Of a stretch of DNA of 64,000 nucleotides, positions 1 to 8,106 are shown one piece after another (position 1 is the stretch's first letter; every line of letters begins with the position of its first letter). Below the pieces are notes generated by a model. That model was not told the DNA's origin. It was given only the letters and a program-made list of their open reading frames with translations, and ran no database searches. The translations under genes and the position numbers were made by a program. Origin of the DNA: Microbacterium suaedae (GTDB taxonomy: Bacteria; Actinomycetota; Actinomycetes; Actinomycetales; Microbacteriaceae); contig NZ_PNFD01000001.1 in the NCBI RefSeq assembly GCF_003254645.1, forward strand, positions 744,001 through 808,000, in the 5' to 3' direction.

Positions 1-1
1 T

Positions 2-1006
2 GAGATCGGAGTCGTCGACTTCCCTCAGCCCGAGCTGGGTCCGGAGGACGTGCGGATCCGCGTCGCCTACGCCGCGATCTGCGGGTCCGATCCGCACCTG
101 GCGGAGGGCTTCTTCGGCACCGATGTGCCGATCGGCCTCGGCCACGAGATCTCCGGCGTCGTCGAGGCCCTCGGCGAGCGCGCGACCCGAGGCGGCCTCG
201 CCGTGGGAGATCGTGTCGCGGGCAACTTCCTGCGCTTCTGCGGCGCGTGCCGCGCCTGCCAGACGGGGACGCAGCAGTTCTGCGAGAACATCCAGGAGTA
301 CAACCGTCCCGGCATGGCCGAGACGATCACGTGGCACGAGTCGCAGGTGCAGCGCCTCCCGGACGACGTCTCGCTCCTGAGCGGTTGCCTGCTCGAGCCG
401 ACCTCGGTCGCCGTGCGCATCGCCGACAAGACGCGGATCCGCGTCGGCGATCGCGTGGCGATCTGCGGCGGTGGGCCGATCGGGCAGCTCGCGCTGCAGG
501 TGCTTGCCCGCTGCGGCGCGACCTCGCTCACGCTCATCGAACCGATCGCGGAGCGCCGCGAGATGGCTCTCCGTCACGGCGCGTCCCACGTGATCGACCC
601 GACGACGGAGGACCAGCTTGCGCGCGCCGAGGAGATCACGGCGGGCAGCGGATTCGATGTCGTCATCGACGCCTCCGGCTCTCCCCGTGCCGTCCGGGGC
701 CTGCTCGATATCGCGGCGAAGGGCGCGACCGTCGTGTACGGCGCGATGTACCCCGAGGCGTACGAGATGCCGCTGAACCTGTCCGACTACCTCTACCTCA
801 AGGAGCTCACCCTGACGGGCGTGTTCGTGTCGCCGTACGCGTTCCCCCGCGCCCTGCAGCTGCTGCCGCAGCTCGATCTCGACGAGTTCACGGCGTCGGT
901 CTTCGACATCGATGACGCGGCGGAGGCGTTCCGCACTCACGTGTCGGGCGCGCACCCCAAGGTCGTCCTCCGCTGCAACGACATAGCGGACGAGGCTCTG
1001 CGATGA
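2..1006 (+). CDS. Zinc-dependent medium-chain alcohol/polyol dehydrogenase (5' partial)
   Basis: The frame is open from the first bases of the window, so the N-terminus lies upstream; 334 residues are visible. It reads as a medium-chain Zn alcohol dehydrogenase of the sorbitol/threonine dehydrogenase type: CGSDPH near the start and GHE supply catalytic zinc ligands, and a later CGACRAC cluster followed by C is the structural zinc lobe. A Rossmann motif GGGPIGQLA follows for NAD(P). It should oxidise a polyol or sugar alcohol in the cytoplasm. The stop overlaps the next start (ATGA), so it is translationally coupled to the sugar ABC transporter. The substrate cannot be told from sequence. Confidence 0.88.
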   Translation, partial: EIGVVDFPQPELGPEDVRIRVAYAAICGSDPHLAEGFFGTDVPIGLGHEISGVVEALGERATRGGLAVGDRVAGNFLRFCGACRACQTGTQQFCENIQEYNRPGMAETITWHESQVQRLPDDVSLLSGCLLEPTSVAVRIADKTRIRVGDRVAICGGGPIGQLALQVLARCGATSLTLIEPIAERREMALRHGASHVIDPTTEDQLARAEEITAGSGFDVVIDASGSPRAVRGLLDIAAKGATVVYGAMYPEAYEMPLNLSDYLYLKELTLTGVFVSPYAFPRALQLLPQLDLDEFTASVFDIDDAAEAFRTHVSGAHPKVVLRCNDIADEALR

Positions 1007-2511
1007 CCGCTGTCGCCGTCGCCGCCGAGCCTCTCGCCCTCGAAGTATGCGGCATCACCAAGCACTTCGACGGCGTGCAGGCGCTGGGCGGGGTCGACCT
1101 CGATGTCCGCGCCGGGGAGGTGCACGCTCTCCTCGGAGAGAACGGTGCAGGAAAGTCGACGCTCATCAAGGTCGTCACGGGCGTGCACCGGCCGGACAGC
1201 GGCGAGGTCCGCGTCAACGGCGAAGACGCCGACTTCCCCGACGTGCGCTCGGCGAACCGGGCCGGCGTGGTCGCGCTCTATCAGGAGCTGTCCATCATCC
1301 CGTCGATCAGCGTCGCCGAGAACATCGCGCTCGCGGCGGGCGCGCCGTCCGCGGGCGGCGTCGTCAACTGGGCCGAGATGCGCCGTCAGGCGCAGCGCCA
1401 GCTCGACCGTCTCGGGCAGCGGATTCCGCTCCGCGCGCTCGCTGGCGATCTCTCTCCTGTCCAGCAGACGATGGTCTCGGTCGCGCGGGCACTGTCGATC
1501 GATGCGAGGGTGCTGATCCTCGACGAGCCGACCGCCTCGCTGACCGATTCCGAGATCGAGGATCTTTTCGCCGTGGTCCGGCGCCTTCGCGAGGACGGTG
1601 TCGCGATCGTGTACGTCTCGCACCGCCTCGAGGAGGTCTTCGAGGTCTGCGACCGCCTCACCGTGATGCGCAACGGCCGGACGGTCGTGACCCAGGACGT
1701 GGCCGAGTCGTCGATCGAGCAGGTGATCACGTTCATGGTCGGCCGCGAGCAGAGCGACATCTATCCGCCGCGCGGCTCGGCGAGCGAGGAGATCGTGCTG
1801 TGCGTCGAGGGCCTGGCCGGTCGGCGCGTCCGGGATGCGTCCTTCGCCGCGCGCCGAGGCGAGGTCGTCGGAATCGGCGGCCTCGCGGGATCCGGGCGCA
1901 GCGAACTGCTGCGGCTCCTCGCCGGCGCGCAGAAGCGCACGGGCGGCAGCGTCTCGGTCGCGGGCCAGCCGTACGGCGGCGGAGTGGGCCGGGCGCTCGC
2001 ATCCGGCGTCGCCCTCGTCCCGGAGGAACGCCGCAGTCAGGGCGTGATCCTGTCGAGCGGGATCGACGAGAACATCTCGATCCCGAACCTCCGCGCCGTC
2101 GCCCCGGGCGGGATCGTCTCGACCCGCCGGATCGGCGCCCTCGCTCGCGAGGGAATGGCGAAGCTGAAGGTCAAGGCTGCGGGGGTCCGACAGCCCGACG
2201 GACAGCTCTCCGGCGGCAATCAGCAGAAGATCGTGCTCGCGAAGATGCTCGCGCGGAGCCCGCAAGTCCTCCTCATGGACGAGCCGACCCGCGGCATCGA
2301 CGTCGGCACGAAGGTCGAGATCTACCGGCTCATCCGCGGGCTCGCGGCCGAAGGGACGACCGTCGTCTTCGTCAGCAGTGAGATCCCTGAGCTGATCGGC
2401 CTCTCCGATCGCATCCTCGTCACGCACGAGGGCCAGCTCGCCGGCGAACTCGACGCCGCCGCGGCGGACGAAGAAGCCGTCCTGAACCTCGCATACGGAA
2501 GGAGCGCCTGA
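1003..2511 (+). CDS. Sugar ABC transporter ATP-binding protein, RbsA/MglA type
   Basis: A 502-residue protein with two tandem ABC ATPase domains, the usual size of RbsA/MglA/XylG energisers of CUT2 sugar importers. The N-terminal domain has a Walker A motif GENGAGKST near residue 45 and a Walker B LILDEPTASL. The C-terminal half has the degenerate second P-loop (GLAGSGRSE), the signature LSGGNQQK near residue 403 and Walker B LLMDEPTRGID. It powers uptake through the permease encoded 1 base downstream with the binding protein that follows. The start overlaps the upstream dehydrogenase stop by four bases. Substrate is not determined; the neighbouring dehydrogenases and epimerase point to a rare sugar or polyol. 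Confidence 0.93.
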   Translation: MTAVAVAAEPLALEVCGITKHFDGVQALGGVDLDVRAGEVHALLGENGAGKSTLIKVVTGVHRPDSGEVRVNGEDADFPDVRSANRAGVVALYQELSIIPSISVAENIALAAGAPSAGGVVNWAEMRRQAQRQLDRLGQRIPLRALAGDLSPVQQTMVSVARALSIDARVLILDEPTASLTDSEIEDLFAVVRRLREDGVAIVYVSHRLEEVFEVCDRLTVMRNGRTVVTQDVAESSIEQVITFMVGREQSDIYPPRGSASEEIVLCVEGLAGRRVRDASFAARRGEVVGIGGLAGSGRSELLRLLAGAQKRTGGSVSVAGQPYGGGVGRALASGVALVPEERRSQGVILSSGIDENISIPNLRAVAPGGIVSTRRIGALAREGMAKLKVKAAGVRQPDGQLSGGNQQKIVLAKMLARSPQVLLMDEPTRGIDVGTKVEIYRLIRGLAAEGTTVVFVSSEIPELIGLSDRILVTHEGQLAGELDAAAADEEAVLNLAYGRSA

Positions 2512-2512
2512 C

Positions 2513-3499
2513 ATGGCGCAGACGGAAACCCTCAAAGTGGAGGCCGCCGCACCGACGCGACGCGGCGTGCCCGGATGGGTGTGGCAGAGCAGCACGATCA
2601 TCGCCCTCGCCGTGCTCGTGATCGTCTTCACGATCATCGGCGGCGGAGTGTTCCTTTCGCCACAGAACATCACGAACATCGCATACCAGATCGCAGTCCT
2701 GGCGATCATCGCCGTCGCCCAGACGATCGTCATGGTCGTCGGTGACTTCGATCTCTCCGTGGGCACGACGGCGACCCTCGCCGGAGCGACGGCGGCCGCC
2801 CTCATGATCGGCGGAACCCCCATCCCGCTCGCGATCGTCGCGGCCATCGCCGTCGGCGCCCTGATCGGGCTCGCCAACGGCACGCTGGTGGCGTACTTCG
2901 GCATCTCACCGTTCATCACGACGCTCGCGATGATGACGACCTGCGGCGGCCTCACGCTGATCGTCACCGGCGGGACGACGCTCTACGGCTGGCCCGAGGT
3001 GTTCGGAGTCATCGGACAGGCACGGCTGAACGGCATCCCGTTCCCCGTCTTCTACGCGATCATCGTCGCGGTGCTCATCTGGCTCGTCCTGCGCTTCACG
3101 ACGATCGGGCGCAAGTGGTACGCGATCGGCGGCAACGCCGAGGTCGCGCGGCTCTCCGGCGTCGCGGTGCGCCCGACGCGCATGCTCGCCTTCGTGTCGG
3201 CCGGCGCCCTGTCGGCCCTCGCCGGTGTGATCCTCGTGAGCCGCCTCGGCAGCGCCGGGTCCGGCGGCGCCGAGTCGATGATGATGTACGCGGTCGCGGC
3301 CACGTTCCTCGGCATGACGCTGCTGCGCTCCGGGCGCGCGAACGTCGGCGGCACCATGATCGGCGTCCTCATCATCGGCGTTGTCCAGAACGGCCTGAAC
3401 CTCGTCGGCGTCAACACCTACATCCAGCAGGTCCTCATCGGCGCGATCATCATCGCCGCCGTGCTCTTATCGAGCATGAAGCAGAGATCCGGGTCCTGA
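2513..3499 (+). CDS. Sugar ABC transporter permease, RbsC type
   Basis: A 328-residue hydrophobic protein with about eight to ten predicted membrane helices and the RbsC-family segment DFDLSVGTTATLAG after the second or third helix. The conserved cytoplasmic loop TTIGRKWYAIGGNAEVARLSG is the usual contact site for the ATPase in this family. It forms the membrane channel of the CUT2 importer with the ATPase encoded directly upstream (one-base gap) and the lipoprotein downstream. The 79-base gap to the binding-protein gene is C-rich and carries only a weak GC hairpin, which may tune relative expression; this is inference. Confidence 0.92.
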   Translation: MAQTETLKVEAAAPTRRGVPGWVWQSSTIIALAVLVIVFTIIGGGVFLSPQNITNIAYQIAVLAIIAVAQTIVMVVGDFDLSVGTTATLAGATAAALMIGGTPIPLAIVAAIAVGALIGLANGTLVAYFGISPFITTLAMMTTCGGLTLIVTGGTTLYGWPEVFGVIGQARLNGIPFPVFYAIIVAVLIWLVLRFTTIGRKWYAIGGNAEVARLSGVAVRPTRMLAFVSAGALSALAGVILVSRLGSAGSGGAESMMMYAVAATFLGMTLLRSGRANVGGTMIGVLIIGVVQNGLNLVGVNTYIQQVLIGAIIIAAVLLSSMKQRSGS

Positions 3500-3578
3500 C
3501 ACCGCTCTTCTTTTCCCCCGCCGCCGCTCCCGCGGGGCACGGCGGCACACAGCATCACCGATACGAAGGAGTTTCACG

Positions 3579-4616
3579 ATGCGAAAGACATTTCAGACAC
3601 GGCGGATCGCCGCCCTGGGCATCGGCGCCCTCGCCCTCGCTGCGCTCACCGGGTGCAGCGTCGACACCGGCATGGGCTCGAGTTCCGGGGACGGAGGCGA
3701 GAAGACCGACGGAATGGGCGGCGACGACACGTTCACGGTCGCCGCGTTCACGGCCGGCTACGGCACCCCGGCCGGAAAGCTCAGCCTGGACGACTTCGTC
3801 GAGAAGGCCGAGGCGAAGGGCTGGGACGTGACTTTGTACACGAGCGCGTTCGACTACGACAAGCTGGGGAGCGACGTGCAGGCCGCCGTCGCGCAGGGTG
3901 CGGACGCGATCCTCGCCGGCTTCCCCGACCCGCGGCAGATCGCACCGATCGTGCAGGCTGCGAACGACGCGGACATCCCGATCTTCTCGATCGACGGCGG
4001 CGTCGAGGCGAACGACGACTTCGTCATCGACGTCACCTATGACCAGGATGCGATGGCGCAGCAGACGATCGACGCGCTCGAGGAGGCCATGGGCGGTCTC
4101 GAGGGCAAGGACGTCATGGTGATCGGCCACGATCCTCATGTGGGGATCCACACCCGCAGCAATCTCGCGCTCGGCATCTTCGAGGACAGCGGCGCGAACG
4201 TCGTGGGCGGCGAGATCAAGCAGGTCCTCGATCCCGGCACGAGCCGCACCGAGGCGCTCAACTTCGTCACCGACTACCTCCAGTCCAACCCCGACGGCCT
4301 CGACGGCGTCTGGGCCGGCTGGGACGACGCGGCGCTCGGCGCCGTGCAGGCCATCGAAGAGACCGGCGAAGACGACATCTACGTCACCGGCGTCGACGCG
4401 CTGGCGCAGACGACCGAGAAGATCGCTGAAGGCAGCCCGATGTACGCGACAGCGTCGCAGGACTGGATCGCCGTCGTCGACGAGCTCATCGGGACCCTCG
4501 AGGATTACGCGGCGAGCGCCGAACTGCCCGATGAGCCATTCGTCGCGCTCGAGCCGCACATCGTCGACCCGAGCAACGTCGACGACTTCGAGCCGACGCT
4601 GGGCGTGGCCGAATGA
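3579..4616 (+). CDS. Sugar-binding lipoprotein of the CUT2 importer (RbsB-like)
   Basis: A 345-residue periplasmic-binding-protein type 1 fold. The N-terminus is a lipoprotein signal: basic MRK...RR, a hydrophobic stretch and lipobox LTGCS, with Cys26 expected to be lipidated and anchored to the outer face of the membrane. The mature part has the RbsB-like pattern of two alternating lobes (VAAFTAGYGTPAG near the start, then ADAILAGFPDPRQIAPIVQAA and the inter-lobe IFSIDGGVEANDDFV). A purine-rich ribosome site (aaggag) lies about 7 bases ahead of the ATG. It captures the sugar for the RbsAC-type importer just upstream. The ligand is unknown. Confidence 0.92.
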   Translation: MRKTFQTRRIAALGIGALALAALTGCSVDTGMGSSSGDGGEKTDGMGGDDTFTVAAFTAGYGTPAGKLSLDDFVEKAEAKGWDVTLYTSAFDYDKLGSDVQAAVAQGADAILAGFPDPRQIAPIVQAANDADIPIFSIDGGVEANDDFVIDVTYDQDAMAQQTIDALEEAMGGLEGKDVMVIGHDPHVGIHTRSNLALGIFEDSGANVVGGEIKQVLDPGTSRTEALNFVTDYLQSNPDGLDGVWAGWDDAALGAVQAIEETGEDDIYVTGVDALAQTTEKIAEGSPMYATASQDWIAVVDELIGTLEDYAASAELPDEPFVALEPHIVDPSNVDDFEPTLGVAE

Positions 4617-4644
4617 CCCTCATCCGCACAGTCAGGAGAAGCGC

Positions 4645-5427
4645 ATGACCCTCACGAACAAGACCGCCATCATCACGGGCGGGGCGGGCGGCATCGGCCG
4701 CGCCACGGTCCATCGGTATGTGAGGGATGGCGCGAAGGTGCTCGTCGCCGATCTCGATCTCGCGGCCGCCCAGTCGGTCGTCAACGAGGTCGAGGCAGAC
4801 GGTCACGCCGGCACCGCTGTCGCCCACGCCGTCGACGTCTCGGACTTCTCGCAGGTCGAGCAGATGGTGCAGGCTGCAGTCGACGCCTTCGGTGGCGTCG
4901 ACGTCATCTTCAACAACGCGGGCATCGCCGGCGGCAAGCCGCTGCTCGAGCACGACATCGAGGCCGACTACCACCGCATGATCCGGATCGACCAGGACGG
5001 CGTCTACTACGGCATCCTCGCGGCGGGCCGCCAGATGGCGAAACAGGGCCGCGGCGGCGTGATCATCAACACCTCGTCGGTCTACGGCCTTGACGCGGCG
5101 GAGCTTTCGTTCACCTACAGCGCCGCGAAGGCCGCCGTGATCTCGTTCACGCGCTCGGCGGCGTACGAGCTCGCCGAGCACGGGATCCGGTCCGTCGCGA
5201 TCACGCCCGGACGGGTCGCGACGCCGATCATCAATCAGTTCAGCGACGAACTCAAGCAGACGTTCGCCGCGGAGCAGATGCGCGGCAGGCTCACCGACCC
5301 CGACGAGATCGCCGATGTCGTGGCCTTCCTCGGATCGGACGAGTCGCGGGTCATCAACGGCACGGTCGTGAACGTCGAGGACGGGTACTCGGTGTTCAAG
5401 CAGCGCCTCGAACTGCCGGAGTTCTGA
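4645..5427 (+). CDS. SDR-family NAD(P)-dependent oxidoreductase
   Basis: A 260-residue classical short-chain dehydrogenase. The cofactor motif TGGAGGIG sits at residues 11-18, NNAG near residue 90, the catalytic Ser in NTSSVYG near 145, and YSAAK gives Tyr158 and Lys162. The length is standard. The start is the ATG at 4645, preceded by AGGAG; the frame is open further upstream but that part overlaps the binding-protein gene and is not plausible. It probably oxidises or reduces a sugar or polyol intermediate in the same pathway as the Zn dehydrogenase and epimerase. Substrate unassigned. Confidence 0.9.
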   Translation: MTLTNKTAIITGGAGGIGRATVHRYVRDGAKVLVADLDLAAAQSVVNEVEADGHAGTAVAHAVDVSDFSQVEQMVQAAVDAFGGVDVIFNNAGIAGGKPLLEHDIEADYHRMIRIDQDGVYYGILAAGRQMAKQGRGGVIINTSSVYGLDAAELSFTYSAAKAAVISFTRSAAYELAEHGIRSVAITPGRVATPIINQFSDELKQTFAAEQMRGRLTDPDEIADVVAFLGSDESRVINGTVVNVEDGYSVFKQRLELPEF

Positions 5428-5428
5428 C

Positions 5429-6322
5429 GTGTCGCCCCGCCAAGAGACGCTGCCGGCGGATCTCGACGTCGCCTGCCATCTCAACGTGCTCGTCGCGGAC
5501 CCCGCATCCGACGGCGTCGAGGCAGCTCTCGACACACTGGCCGCCCACGGGTACCGTCGCGTCGTTCTGCCTCCCGTCGATCCCCGCTCCTTCGACGCCG
5601 GCCGGCTGCGCGCACTCTGCGACGCACGAGGGATCACAGCGATCCCGATCGCGGTGCAGACGCCCGAGGCCGACGTGTCGTCCGCGAACCCGTGGGTGCG
5701 GCAGGCGGGCAGCGCCGCCCTGCGCGAGGCGCTCGACGTCGCCGAGTCGCTTGGCTCGGATCAGCTGAACGGCGTCCCCTACGGGCTGTTCGAGCGACCT
5801 GTAGGCGAGACGCCGAAAGACGCGTGGCGCCGCGCGGCGATCGCCGTCGGAGAGGTCGCCGACGAGGCGCACGCACGCGGGATCACGATGACGTTCGAGG
5901 TCCTCAATCGATACGAGACGGCGACGGTCAACACGGCCGAGCAAGCGATGCGGTTCTGCGCGGACAGCGGATCAGATCACCTCGGCATCCACCTCGACAC
6001 GTTCCACATGGCGATCGAGGAGACCGACATCTCGGCCGCGATCCGCACGGCGCTCCCGCGTCTGCGGTACCTGGAGCTCGGACAGTCGGGACGCGGGCCC
6101 CTCGACACGGGCTCCGTCGACGTCGAAGTCATCGTGAGCCAGGCGATCGCCGACGGCTATCGCGGGAGGTGGGGTGTCGAGGCGTTCTCGGCCAGCCTGC
6201 TGCCCGGCATCGCTCGCGATTCGCTCGCGATCTGGCGTGCGACCTACGACGACGGGGCGGGCGTCGTCGCCGGCGCAGCCTCCGCCATCCGCCGCGGCGC
6301 CGAGCGCGCCGGGGCGAGCTGA
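5429..6322 (+). CDS. Sugar phosphate isomerase/epimerase, ketose 3-epimerase-like
   Basis: A 297-residue TIM-barrel protein of the AP-endonuclease-2-like superfamily. FEVLNRYET, HLDTFHMAIEE and GVEAF match the metal and catalytic Glu/Asp/His/Glu positions of D-tagatose/D-psicose 3-epimerases, so C3 epimerisation of a ketose is the best guess; general sugar isomerase is the safer label. It starts at a GTG one base after the SDR stop, showing tight operon coupling. The set of Zn dehydrogenase, SDR, epimerase and aldehyde dehydrogenase suggests conversion of an unusual sugar into a central metabolite. Confidence 0.82.
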   Translation: MSPRQETLPADLDVACHLNVLVADPASDGVEAALDTLAAHGYRRVVLPPVDPRSFDAGRLRALCDARGITAIPIAVQTPEADVSSANPWVRQAGSAALREALDVAESLGSDQLNGVPYGLFERPVGETPKDAWRRAAIAVGEVADEAHARGITMTFEVLNRYETATVNTAEQAMRFCADSGSDHLGIHLDTFHMAIEETDISAAIRTALPRLRYLELGQSGRGPLDTGSVDVEVIVSQAIADGYRGRWGVEAFSASLLPGIARDSLAIWRATYDDGAGVVAGAASAIRRGAERAGAS

Positions 6323-6416
6323 TGTCCTCTCCCCTGGCCCCACGCCGTGGAACGGCGCTTGTCGGCGACGCGCCCGGCACGGGAGACTGGGGACGAGGGT
6401 CCCACGAGAAACGACC

Positions 6417-6432
6417 GGGCCGCGCGCGGCCC
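6417..6432. other. 16-bp perfect GC palindrome in the epimerase-aldehyde dehydrogenase gap
   Basis: GGGCCGCGCGCGGCCC is self-complementary and lies 28 bases before the aldehyde dehydrogenase start within a 138-base gap. No T tract follows, so it is not a convincing terminator. It could form an mRNA hairpin that separates the last gene from the operon, or be chance in GC-rich DNA. Confidence 0.3.
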
Positions 6433-6460
6433 ACCACACCACGGAGAGGTGAGTGATCTG

Positions 6461-7954
6461 ATGTCGAGTTCATCGGCGGCGACAGCCGCACGGACCGGCC
6501 TGTTCATCGGAGGCGAGGAGCGGTTCACCGAAGAAGTCCTCCGGATCCCGGATCCGGCGAAGCCCGGAACGATCGTCGGCGAGGCCGCATCGGCGAGCAC
6601 CGACGACGTCGCCGAGGCGATCGCTTCGGCGCACGCGGCGTTCCGCGGCTGGTCCGGCCTCTCGGCTCAGGAACGGGCCGAGAAGATGGCCGAAGCCATC
6701 GCCGGGATCGCGGACGACCGCGACGCGGACGCCGCGATCCTCTCGCAGGAGAACGGCAAGATCCGCATGGAAGCGTGGGTCGACGCGCTCGTGTTCGAGA
6801 TCCGCTGGCAGCTCGCGCTGCAGCTCGCCGACGAGGTCGACGCCGGCCGCACTCTCAAGCCAGAGCCGGGCACGCCCGTCACGACCGAGATCGGCTACCA
6901 GCCACTCGGCGTCGTCACGGTCATCGTCCCGTTCAACTGGCCGATCGCGATCCTCGGCGCCGCCCTGCCGCACGCACTGCTCGCGGGCAACACCGCGATC
7001 GTGAAGCCGCCGCCCTCCGCGCCGCTCGCCACGACGCGCGTCGTGCAGCGGGTCGCCGAGAAGCTGCCGCCCGGAGTGCTGAACGTCGTCACGGGCGAGG
7101 ACGCGAACATGTCCGCGCTCATCCAGAGCCCCGACGTCGCGAAGGTCTGCTTCACCGGCAGTGTCGCGGGCGGCAAGAAGATGATGGAGATGGGCGCGTC
7201 GTCGCTCACGCGCGTGACGCTCGAGCTGGGCGGCAATGACGCGGCGATCATCACCGAGGACGCGGAGCTCGACGACACACACCTCGACCGGCTCTTCGCG
7301 GCGATCTACGACACGACCGGCCAGATCTGCATGAATGCGAAGCGCGTGTACGTGCATCGTTCGCGGATCGACGAGCTCGTCGCCGGCCTCGAGGCGCGTC
7401 TCGAGAAGACCGTGCTCGGCTACGGCCTCGACGAGGGGACCACGATGGGCCCGCTCCACCAGGCGGCGCAGAAGGAGTTCGTCGCGTCGCTCATCCAGGA
7501 GGCGAAGGACTCGGGCGCCGATGTGCGCGAATACGGCGAGCTGCCGGGCGGCGAGCTTGCGGACGGGAACTTCCTGCGGCCGGCGATCGTCGTCGACCCG
7601 GATCCGTCCCTCCGCGTCGTCACCGAGGAGCAGTTCGGACCCGTGATCCCCGTGATCCCCTTCGACGACGAGGAGGAGGCCGTCGCCTTCGCGAACGACA
7701 CGTGGGGCGGTCTCTGCGGATCCGTGTGGACGGCGTCCCCCGAGACGGCGAAGCGCATCGGCTCGCAGCTCGTGTGCGGGTACGTGTGGGTCAACGACCA
7801 CGGCGCGACGCGCCTCGACCTCCGGGCGCCGTTCGGCGGCATGAAGCAGTCGGGCTTCGGGCGCGAGCAGGGCATCGACGGAGTCCGGGCATTCCAGGAC
7901 ACCCGCTCGATCGCCACGATCGACCCGGAGGCTCTGGCTGCGATGGCGCACTGA
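6461..7954 (+). CDS. Aldehyde dehydrogenase (NAD(P)+)
   Basis: A 497-residue aldehyde dehydrogenase with the family core: PFNWPIAILG for cofactor binding, FTGSVAGGKKMMEMG, LELGGND with the general-base Glu near residue 255, and GQICMNAKR with the catalytic Cys near 290. The ATG at 6461 is chosen because GGAGAGGTGA sits just upstream and homologous N-termini begin near the GLFIGGEE segment; the frame stays open back to 6347 without a better site. It should oxidise an aldehyde to the acid as a late step of the sugar or polyol pathway. A strong hairpin follows, so this is likely the last gene of the operon. Confidence 0.92.
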   Translation: MSSSSAATAARTGLFIGGEERFTEEVLRIPDPAKPGTIVGEAASASTDDVAEAIASAHAAFRGWSGLSAQERAEKMAEAIAGIADDRDADAAILSQENGKIRMEAWVDALVFEIRWQLALQLADEVDAGRTLKPEPGTPVTTEIGYQPLGVVTVIVPFNWPIAILGAALPHALLAGNTAIVKPPPSAPLATTRVVQRVAEKLPPGVLNVVTGEDANMSALIQSPDVAKVCFTGSVAGGKKMMEMGASSLTRVTLELGGNDAAIITEDAELDDTHLDRLFAAIYDTTGQICMNAKRVYVHRSRIDELVAGLEARLEKTVLGYGLDEGTTMGPLHQAAQKEFVASLIQEAKDSGADVREYGELPGGELADGNFLRPAIVVDPDPSLRVVTEEQFGPVIPVIPFDDEEEAVAFANDTWGGLCGSVWTASPETAKRIGSQLVCGYVWVNDHGATRLDLRAPFGGMKQSGFGREQGIDGVRAFQDTRSIATIDPEALAAMAH

Positions 7955-7968
7955 CTCGAGGGCAGCAC

Positions 7969-8001
7969 GCGGCCCGTCCCCGGATCACGGGGGCGGGCCG
8001 C
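7969..8001 (+). terminator. Hairpin terminator after the sugar-catabolic operon
   Basis: Two 14-base arms (GCGGCCCGTCCCCG and CGGGGGCGGGCCGC, one G-T pair) around a five-base loop, 14 bases after the aldehyde dehydrogenase stop. The following tract is only weakly T-rich. A closely similar hairpin lies after pckG at 16069-16102. Confidence 0.7.
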
Positions 8002-8015
8002 TGCGTGTTCGATCG

Positions 8016-8040
8016 CGGATATAGGCGACGATCGCCGATG
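8016..8040 (+). promoter_or_regulatory. Shared 25-bp near-palindromic element, copy 1
   Basis: A 25-bp sequence with core GGCGACGATCGCC (perfect 5-3-5 palindrome, extendable to 8-3-8 with one mismatch) 66 bases upstream of the surface-protein gene at 8107. The identical 25 bp occurs in the opposite orientation at 16028-16052, upstream of the second surface-protein gene. A LuxR/LAL regulator gene lies between these two genes, making it the natural candidate to bind both. The downstream GCATAGCTT could be part of the promoter. Function is inferred from sharing and symmetry. Confidence 0.6.
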
Positions 8041-8106
8041 CGCGGCGAAGGGCTGCGGGCATAGCTTCGGGTACGACTGCCCCGCCCACTCCACAGAGGA
8101 TCACAG

